NCBI GenBank assembly: GCA_029932015.1
Contig: JAOZQW010000061.1
Span: forward strand, 1-10,345
DNA length: 10,345 bases
Reading direction: 5' to 3'
Source of the DNA: Candidatus Fermentibacteraceae bacterium
GTDB lineage: Bacteria; Fermentibacterota; Fermentibacteria; Fermentibacterales; JCC-6
A model generated the notes under the pieces. That model had not been told where the DNA came from, did not search any database, and saw nothing but the letters and a program-made list of their open reading frames with translations. Each line of letters starts with the position of its first letter. The stretch's first letter is position 1. Of this stretch, positions 5,137 through 10,345 are shown piece by piece. The position numbers and the translations under genes were made by a program.

Positions 5137-7398
5137 CTAGCGCATCAGCAGCTTCTCTGAGTTGATCATCTCCCCGTCCTGCATCAGCACGGCGAAGTAC
5201 ATTCCACGCTGGAACTCGTCTGCTCTGAGATGGAAGACCGCCCCCTCTTCCAGCAGTTCTCCATCGAACAGCTCCGATACTATCCTGCCGGTTACATCGT
5301 ACACTACCAACTCGCAGTTGCCGGAATAGCCAGAGAGTTCCATTGTGACATCTCCATCAGAGTCCCTCCACAGAGAGAAGACCTGCTCGGTTCGTGCAGA
5401 GGAGGAGGAAGCATCACTCGTCTTTCTGGGTATCCTGATGAGGCTTACGGTGTGCGGAAGCATTGTAGAGAAACTCACCGCCAAATCGGGCTGTGCACGG
5501 TGGTTTACAGTCGCACTTGATGTTACAGCAATGGACCCCAGAGCAGCATTGTCGACAACTGGAACTCTCTCGACTGTAGAGATCTCTTCAGCAGTTACTG
5601 ATTCAGCAGCATCCGACCAGTAGGGACTCTCAAATCCCCCCCAGCATTCAGGTGCGTTGTAGAAAGTGCTCTCCAACTCCGGGAACCAGATCAGCGACCC
5701 TGCATAGCTATCTGGATCTGAGGGATAGTCGTTCGCAACTATCAGGAGGATATCCTCTGTCGCATTCTCCATGAGAGCAATGAAGTTCAGTTCATCCATC
5801 GGAGAAAACGGAGTGAATCCGGAGTGGGTCGAATAAGATGCATTTACCGCTTGATCCTCATCCAGAACTGTCCAGTTCTCCTGATCGACGAGAGCGCCAA
5901 GGAAGTCTGGCCCACCGTGACCTCCCGTAAGCATCTTGACCACATCATGCACGCGGTCGACCATGTCAATGTCACCGTTGCTGTCACCATCCCTGCTCGG
6001 TCCCCAGTTCAGGAGCCTGTTCGGCATTCGATATGCCGAGGTCTGATCCGGAGAGCCGCAGAGAAGCGCCATGTCCAAGCCGTAGAAAGATATACCCCTG
6101 CAGCCGTGAACGATCGGGGCAACTGTCATGTAGAGCAGGGTATCCGCTTCCATGTACCCGGTATTGTGGGATGGCATGAAAGTAGCGCTCTCCTGCTGGT
6201 ACCTTCCGAAAGACTGGATGTTGGCGAACAGGCAGTTATCTTCTTCAGTTGTCTCTGCTATGCCATACTCAAACATGATATCGTAGGCTCCCAGATCATG
6301 ACCTGCCTGACCGGAACCGATACTGGAGAGATTCTCGAAGAGAAGTTCGGTTGTGGCATACCCGGGCAGTGTATCTGACTGCTCATTCCAGGAGTCTATT
6401 CTGCCGAAGCGCACTGAGACATCCGAAGACGTGCCCTGAGCGGCAAATCGCTTGTAGAGAAGAGTATTGACCCATGGGCGACGTGTATGCCGAACACGCA
6501 TAGGGCCGTTGACTGTGCCCCAGTCATTACCGTTACGGGCGGTATTCGTGGCGCTTATGCCTTCCCAGCCAGTCGGGAATTCCACAGGTGTGCTATTATA
6601 TACTCCCATGATACCTTCCCCGCCGAAGAAGAACCTGGTCTTATTACTGCCCCAGACCCGCCTGAAGGATGCATGTTCAATCATTGAACCAGGCGCGCCA
6701 TCGAAGAATATTTCATCGCAACTGTTTAGCGCCATGCTGCTCTCTGTACCCGATCTCCACTGCAGATAGAGACCAATAATCATGGGCTCGCTCACCACCG
6801 AGAGCAGCAGATCTCGCGCAGGCAGGAACTGCTTCGCTGGCCAAGCCACCTCCCTGTAAGCGAACAGGACCGAGGGATTGATCCTGTTCTCGAAGAGATT
6901 AGAGAAAGGTTGAGTGGGTGCTCCTTCCGCAACCCAGTCACCCGTATGCTCGTCCTGATGGACAACTACATACTTTCCGTCATCATCGTATAGGACAAAA
7001 CCGCTCAAATTATGCAGTCCGCCAGAATGCCAGAAGTAACCCCATACGGCACCGATGGGCTGGAAGTCATAAGGACTGTATGGCAGTTCCAGCGAGGAAA
7101 TCTCTTCTATCAGCGACAGTTGCTGTTTCTTCCTGAATATCCTCACACGAGTCACAGGCTGTCCGCGGCTGTCTTCCCCCACTCCGCACCAGAGCACGCG
7201 AAGTCCTGCTGTGCCGATGATACCATCCAGGTCGCGGTACTGCCGGGATTGCCTGTAGTCCTGCTCACCGACACAGAAGAAGAGAGTCTCTTCATCAGGC
7301 ACCCCGGTTGAAGGCATGCTCTGAAGCCGAAGCTCCGACCCGTTGTGGAAGACGATTTCAGCATCCTCGACTTCTTCATCCACGCGGTACATGACCAC
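5137..7398 (-). CDS. C-terminal part of a frameshifted secreted glycoside-hydrolase-like protein with T9SS-like sorting domain
   Basis: This 753-aa frame looks like the second part of one protein whose beginning lies at 7376-8548. The frame is actually open back to 7485; the GTG at 7398 has no Shine-Dalgarno sequence and the product would lack a signal peptide. A segment with APIVHGCRGISFYGLDMAL (about 430-450) resembles the late strands of glycoside hydrolase TIM barrels. It is followed by a perfect 12-residue EF-hand/dockerin-type loop, DGDSNGDIDMVD (470-481), with Asp/Asn at all chelating positions. The last ~65 residues (VVYDVTGRIV ... RGMYFAVL ... KLLMR) match the general form of type A T9SS or FlgD-Ig-like C-terminal domains, which direct or anchor secreted proteins. 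The substrate is not recognisable, and the enzyme assignment is inference from barrel-like motifs. Confidence 0.8.
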   Translation of the reverse strand: MVMYRVDEEVEDAEIVFHNGSELRLQSMPSTGVPDEETLFFCVGEQDYRQSRQYRDLDGIIGTAGLRVLWCGVGEDSRGQPVTRVRIFRKKQQLSLIEEISSLELPYSPYDFQPIGAVWGYFWHSGGLHNLSGFVLYDDDGKYVVVHQDEHTGDWVAEGAPTQPFSNLFENRINPSVLFAYREVAWPAKQFLPARDLLLSVVSEPMIIGLYLQWRSGTESSMALNSCDEIFFDGAPGSMIEHASFRRVWGSNKTRFFFGGEGIMGVYNSTPVEFPTGWEGISATNTARNGNDWGTVNGPMRVRHTRRPWVNTLLYKRFAAQGTSSDVSVRFGRIDSWNEQSDTLPGYATTELLFENLSSIGSGQAGHDLGAYDIMFEYGIAETTEEDNCLFANIQSFGRYQQESATFMPSHNTGYMEADTLLYMTVAPIVHGCRGISFYGLDMALLCGSPDQTSAYRMPNRLLNWGPSRDGDSNGDIDMVDRVHDVVKMLTGGHGGPDFLGALVDQENWTVLDEDQAVNASYSTHSGFTPFSPMDELNFIALMENATEDILLIVANDYPSDPDSYAGSLIWFPELESTFYNAPECWGGFESPYWSDAAESVTAEEISTVERVPVVDNAALGSIAVTSSATVNHRAQPDLAVSFSTMLPHTVSLIRIPRKTSDASSSSARTEQVFSLWRDSDGDVTMELSGYSGNCELVVYDVTGRIVSELFDGELLEEGAVFHLRADEFQRGMYFAVLMQDGEMINSEKLLMR

Positions 7399-8548
7399 AG
7401 CAGCATTCTGATTGTGCCCCGAGAGGTGCCTGCCCTCCGATATCGGAAGCTCTGTAGTCGCTGGATGCGGTCTCGAATGGCCAGGTTACCAGTACATCAT
7501 GAGACCAGACATCAAGGAAGTCAGTGGACCCCATCTGGCCCTCGCCTGTCACTTCATAAACATGGAATACCGTCTCCTGTGCCGACTCGTCATAGTCAAT
7601 AGTCCATAGTTCGTCCCGGGTGTTGTAAGCTCTGTAGTGGTCACTGCTCGCAGGAGTCGGCAGCAAATCGGTGGCGCCGTGGATATCCGCAGACTGGATT
7701 GATGACTCAGTGACGCTCCTGGGGAATGTCTTGCATGGATACCAGTCCAGCATCGGGAAGTCCTGGCGCTTGCAGAGCTGGAAGACAGTGCTGTTGAATG
7801 CAGGATCTTGATATATATGCGGCAATTCTAGATTTGGCAGATATATAGCCGGTTTGGCCATGAAGCAGCCGAAGGGATATGAAAGACCTCCAGGGTCGAT
7901 TTCTTCGTTGCTCCAGTTGTGGAAGTCGGAAAGCGCTACCCTTATGCTTTCCTGCAATTGGGAAGAGGAGGCATCGTATTTATTATCCGGTTCATCGAAA
8001 CCATGGATCCCGATTACACTCCCCCAGTCCAGAGGGCTGATCATGCCCGTTATGTAATTCTCGATGACTGCTTTTACATCATCGTTATGTTCAGTATCGT
8101 CCAGTATATCCATAAACCCCCCGAGCATGACATGGAGCCCTCTCTTACGTAGCATGTTTGCTCTATCAGAAAGGTAATCCGTCGGAGCATCGAGCGTATC
8201 GGGCATATTCTGGGCATCCATCCGACCTTCTGTGCGTATGATGACCATATTCATCCCGGCTTCGTAGGCCTCACCCAGCAAGCCCTTGATTTTCCCGTTG
8301 GCATATGCATCGGGAATGGCAGTTGGCAGATAGGCCTTTGCGTAATCCCTGAATGAAAACCATGCACCTCCGAGGTCCCAGCCCACCGGGAAGATCGTCT
8401 CAGATTCGATTTCATATTCATAGTCGTAGCCGTGAGTCTCCCACATGTTTGTGGCGAGAACAGGTGATACTGCTCCTGCCAGGAGAACCAGAAGCACTGT
8501 GACGTGGGCGATGATGGAGCTTGCTGAGTTTTTCTTTTGATCAGGCAC
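7376..8548 (-). CDS. N-terminal part of a frameshifted secreted glycoside-hydrolase-like protein
   Basis: A 390-aa frame starting at GTG (8548), with AAGGGGG ending five bases upstream. It begins with a clear signal peptide: MPDQKKN, then a hydrophobic stretch (about 11-31) and probable cleavage after VLA before TNMWET, so the product is exported. The following region looks like the first half of a TIM barrel: GWDLGGAWFSF, AYEAGMNMVIIRTEG, LRKRGLHVMLGGFMD, and VIGIHGFDEPDN with D185-E186. An acidic pair at that point in a barrel is often catalytic in glycoside hydrolases, but I cannot assign a GH family. The final ~20 residues, including CCC, are probably an artefact of reading past the frameshift; the natural protein continues in the frame at 5137-7485. 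It lies 94 bases downstream of the VCBS-repeat gene on the same strand and may be co-transcribed with it. Confidence 0.82.
   Translation of the reverse strand: MPDQKKNSASSIIAHVTVLLVLLAGAVSPVLATNMWETHGYDYEYEIESETIFPVGWDLGGAWFSFRDYAKAYLPTAIPDAYANGKIKGLLGEAYEAGMNMVIIRTEGRMDAQNMPDTLDAPTDYLSDRANMLRKRGLHVMLGGFMDILDDTEHNDDVKAVIENYITGMISPLDWGSVIGIHGFDEPDNKYDASSSQLQESIRVALSDFHNWSNEEIDPGGLSYPFGCFMAKPAIYLPNLELPHIYQDPAFNSTVFQLCKRQDFPMLDWYPCKTFPRSVTESSIQSADIHGATDLLPTPASSDHYRAYNTRDELWTIDYDESAQETVFHVYEVTGEGQMGSTDFLDVWSHDVLVTWPFETASSDYRASDIGGQAPLGAQSECCCGHVPRG
7379..7485 (-). other. Frameshift window joining the two halves of the glycoside-hydrolase-like gene
   Basis: The N-terminal frame ends at TGA (7376-7378) and the C-terminal frame, offset by +1, opens after TAA (7486-7488). 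Both frames are therefore open only within this stretch. Removing one base anywhere here gives a single 1136-aa frame. The longest homopolymer in the stretch is CCCC at 7417-7420 and is an obvious suspect. Just before its stop the N-terminal frame becomes unlikely (three consecutive cysteines), while the +1 frame reads naturally as HNQNAAVVMYRVDEE. The cause may be a sequencing error, a true mutation or, less likely, recoding. Confidence 0.75.
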
Positions 8549-8551
8549 GGC

Positions 8552-8567
8552 TACCCCCTTGAGGGTA
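8552..8567 (-). promoter_or_regulatory. Small hairpin covering the Shine-Dalgarno of the gene starting at 8548
   Basis: On the minus strand TACCC and GGGTA form a perfect 5-bp stem with a 6-base loop (TCAAGG). The right arm includes most of the G-run that serves as ribosome binding site for the GTG start at 8548. Folding would therefore hide the site and could lower translation. The stem is short, so an effect is possible rather than shown. Confidence 0.3.
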
Positions 8568-8624
8568 TCCGTGAATGTGAACAGACATGTGCTGTATCAG
8601 TCCTGACCATTCACAAAACACGGA
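8568..8624. repeat. Composite inverted repeat between the two secreted-protein genes
   Basis: TCCGTGAATG (8568-8577) is matched in inverted form by two separate pieces: CATTCAC (8608-8614, pairing with GTGAATG) and CACGGA (8619-8624, pairing with TCCGTG). It lies 18 bases or more downstream of the VCBS-repeat stop codon and before the next gene. It could be a weak 3'-end structure, but there is no T-run and the alternative pairings compete with each other. Confidence 0.3.
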
Positions 8625-8642
8625 GACCCGGTTGCGAATGGG

Positions 8643-10345
8643 TTATCGACCGATTACAGTCAGTCTCTCTGTTATTGTCTGTTCTCCTGCCGTCATCCGT
8701 GCGAAGTAGAGGCCCGGTGAAAGATCGTCCACAATGATGGAGTGATCTCCCCGCTGCAGTTCCCCATTCAATGCGGTGGAGACAAGTCTGCCTGTTGTAT
8801 CGTATACATCCAGTCGTACATGCATGCCGGATGGAATGCCCAGCAGAAGCTCCAACGAGCCGATAGACGGGTTACGGGCAGGAGCAAGGGTGAGACCTGA
8901 AGGCTCCGTACCTTCTTCGATGCCTGTTGGATCCCATGACACAGCCACACTGTTCAGTATGGGTGTAGCCGTGGAGTCCGTCGTATGAAGGGCTGCCCTG
9001 TACTGGATGTAGCTGTCACCGTCCGTCACATAGGGCGCTATGCTCCCAGGTGATGTGATGAAGGTTGACCAGTCCCCCATGCTGCTGAAGTCATCAGAAG
9101 ACCGCACCTGGAATCTGACAAAGGTCTCTGGCGGAAGAGTTGCGCTCCAGTCGATGGTATTCCAGTGAACATCATTCACATACAGGATTGAGGACTCGAG
9201 GAAGCAGACACTCTCATGGTAGATCCCGGCTGAGAAGTCCCACCAGAGAGCAATGTTGGCAGGAATCGAGTATGAGCTGTATTGTGCCAGGAGATCATCT
9301 GTCCCATCCTGATTGAAATCAGCACAGTAAATTCTATTTGAATCCTCTGAATCCGATATGACCGGATGGAGCACCCATTCGGATGCATCGCCATTTAGGT
9401 TCTCGTACCACATGAGGTAGTAAGGACAGGAGCCTTCTGCAGTGGAAGATACGGCTACATCCTGATCACCGTCTCCGTCATAATCTCCAGGTACAGCATT
9501 TGTCACTCGGTAAGGGAAAGTAGTGATTAGATAACTGGTCCATGTGCCCGGAGAGATCTCCTCGAACCAGAGTACATCACCAGTAGCGAAGTAATCCGTT
9601 GTCAGTAGTTCCTCATTACCTGCACCATCCAGATCGGCAAAATACACTTGTTCGAAATACTCATCAGTCGGGTACTCGATGACCTGTCGCACCCAGGCGT
9701 CATCCGTGCCTGGGTTGACGAAGATGTAGATCTTGTCACCGGAACCGCCGACAGCATCGTAGTCACCGTCTCCGTCATAGTCGGAAACATCAAGAGAACC
9801 CATTCCCCATACTTCTTCAGGTTCTTCATATATCACATGCTTTTCCCAACTCAAACCGTTTCCGAGATTCTCCCACCAGGAAATGCCCGAGTATTGATCC
9901 GGTATGCTTCCATCAAGGTACCAACCAACAATATCGATATCACCGTCACCATCGAAATCAAGGACCTGGATATCGTAGGGTTGCAGCTCTGTTGAGATAT
10001 CATGCTCAGTCCAGCCGCCGCCTACCCTCTCGAGCCAGATGAATCCCCCGTGCATTCCTCGATATGATCCAGCGATGTCATTCAGACCGTCGTTGTTGAT
10101 GTCACCGGTTCCAATGTCCTCAAGTTCCTGTGGTATAGGGAACCTATGAAACAGAGTCCCTACGCTATAGTTGCGATACCAGTAGCACCCACTTGATGTG
10201 TTTACGAACACATCCGGGAACTCATCATTGCTGATTTCACAGGGCTTCACCCATCTCAGATCTGATATGCTGCCCACCTCGTGGGAAACTGCATTCTCGT
10301 CCAGCATGACGCTGCCGGGAGTGCCGCTCCAGTTGACAAGGTATG
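8643..10345 (-). CDS. Secreted VCBS/FG-GAP repeat protein with T9SS-like sorting domain (5' end outside window)
   Basis: The frame is open through the right edge (YLVNWSGTPGSV precedes the internal ATG at 10307), so the true start lies outside. The N-terminal visible part has six Asp-rich calcium-binding loops of the form D-x-D/N-x-D-G (10103 to 9294), 48-59 residues apart and each after a short hydrophobic strand. This is typical of VCBS/FG-GAP beta-propeller-like repeats found in surface and adhesion proteins. About 100 residues of beta-sandwich-like sequence follow (ATLPPETFVRFQVRSSDD, YIQYRAAL, TPILNSVAVSW). The last ~85 residues (ARNPS ... RLDVYDTTGRLV ... LSPGLYFARM ... ERLTVIGR) closely match the general pattern of the type A T9SS C-terminal sorting domain. 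The protein is probably exported and cell-surface attached or released, and binds calcium. No enzymatic domain is visible, so the role is structural, adhesive or unknown. Confidence 0.9.
   Translation of the reverse strand, partial: YLVNWSGTPGSVMLDENAVSHEVGSISDLRWVKPCEISNDEFPDVFVNTSSGCYWYRNYSVGTLFHRFPIPQELEDIGTGDINNDGLNDIAGSYRGMHGGFIWLERVGGGWTEHDISTELQPYDIQVLDFDGDGDIDIVGWYLDGSIPDQYSGISWWENLGNGLSWEKHVIYEEPEEVWGMGSLDVSDYDGDGDYDAVGGSGDKIYIFVNPGTDDAWVRQVIEYPTDEYFEQVYFADLDGAGNEELLTTDYFATGDVLWFEEISPGTWTSYLITTFPYRVTNAVPGDYDGDGDQDVAVSSTAEGSCPYYLMWYENLNGDASEWVLHPVISDSEDSNRIYCADFNQDGTDDLLAQYSSYSIPANIALWWDFSAGIYHESVCFLESSILYVNDVHWNTIDWSATLPPETFVRFQVRSSDDFSSMGDWSTFITSPGSIAPYVTDGDSYIQYRAALHTTDSTATPILNSVAVSWDPTGIEEGTEPSGLTLAPARNPSIGSLELLLGIPSGMHVRLDVYDTTGRLVSTALNGELQRGDHSIIVDDLSPGLYFARMTAGEQTITERLTVIGR
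9294..10103 (-). repeat. Six tandem calcium-binding loops of the VCBS/FG-GAP repeats
   Basis: In protein order the loops are DINNDGLND (10077-10103), DFDGDGDID (9933-9959), DYDGDGDYD (9756-9782), DLDGAGNEE (9609-9635), DYDGDGDQD (9459-9485) and DFNQDGTDD (9294-9320). Spacings are 48, 59, 49, 50 and 55 residues. The fourth loop has lost the third Asp and its terminal Asp (A-G-N-E-E), so it may bind calcium poorly. More repeats may lie beyond the right edge. Confidence 0.85.

Noticed and set aside
7376..8548. Treating the two glycoside-hydrolase-like frames as two independent overlapping genes
   Set aside because: The downstream frame has no ribosome binding site and no signal peptide but carries the sorting domain, and one-base repair joins the halves smoothly.
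9294..10103. DNA-level tandem repeats or a CRISPR-like array over the Asp-rich loops
   Set aside because: The similar short stretches encode calcium-binding loops at irregular 48-59 residue spacing; there are no identical repeats or uniform spacers.

Overview
The window reads as bacterial DNA of moderate GC content (by eye, a little over half), tightly packed with genes and with no RNA genes, insertion sequences or CRISPR array that I could see. Two adjacent secreted proteins end in domains resembling the type A C-terminal sorting domain of the type IX secretion system (T9SS). One carries VCBS/FG-GAP repeats and the other a glycoside-hydrolase-like barrel. With clear Shine-Dalgarno sequences and a TATAAT-type -10 box, this suggests a deep-branching member of the FCB group (for example a Fermentibacterota-like lineage) rather than a classical Bacteroidota. 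The taxonomic placement is inference only.

Left block (1-3816, minus strand): an apparent three-gene operon, transcribed right to left. First is a 293-aa exported protein of unknown function. Five bases later comes a 320-aa radical SAM enzyme with a SPASM-like cysteine-rich tail. After 79 bases follows a large signalling protein that leaves the window on the left. Its visible 629 residues are an N-terminal GGDEF diguanylate cyclase domain with intact active and inhibitory sites, a degenerate P-loop module and an intact STAND/NB-ARC-like ATPase. The combination is the most unusual thing in the window.

Centre (3817-5136): a 135-bp divergent intergenic region holds an extended -10 promoter covered by a 9+9 bp dyad, plus a second smaller dyad. 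It drives a plus-strand GNAT-fold protein of the YghO-like type (375 aa). A U-less hairpin lies between this gene and the convergent gene on its right.

Right block (5137-10345, minus strand): a VCBS-repeat protein that enters from the right edge is followed by a glycoside-hydrolase-like secreted protein. The second gene is split by an apparent one-base frameshift between 7379 and 7485. Its N-terminal part has the signal peptide and its C-terminal part has the EF-hand loop and the sorting domain; removing one base would give a single protein of 1136 aa. Both proteins look like cell-surface or secreted products. I see no direct functional link between this block and the left operon.
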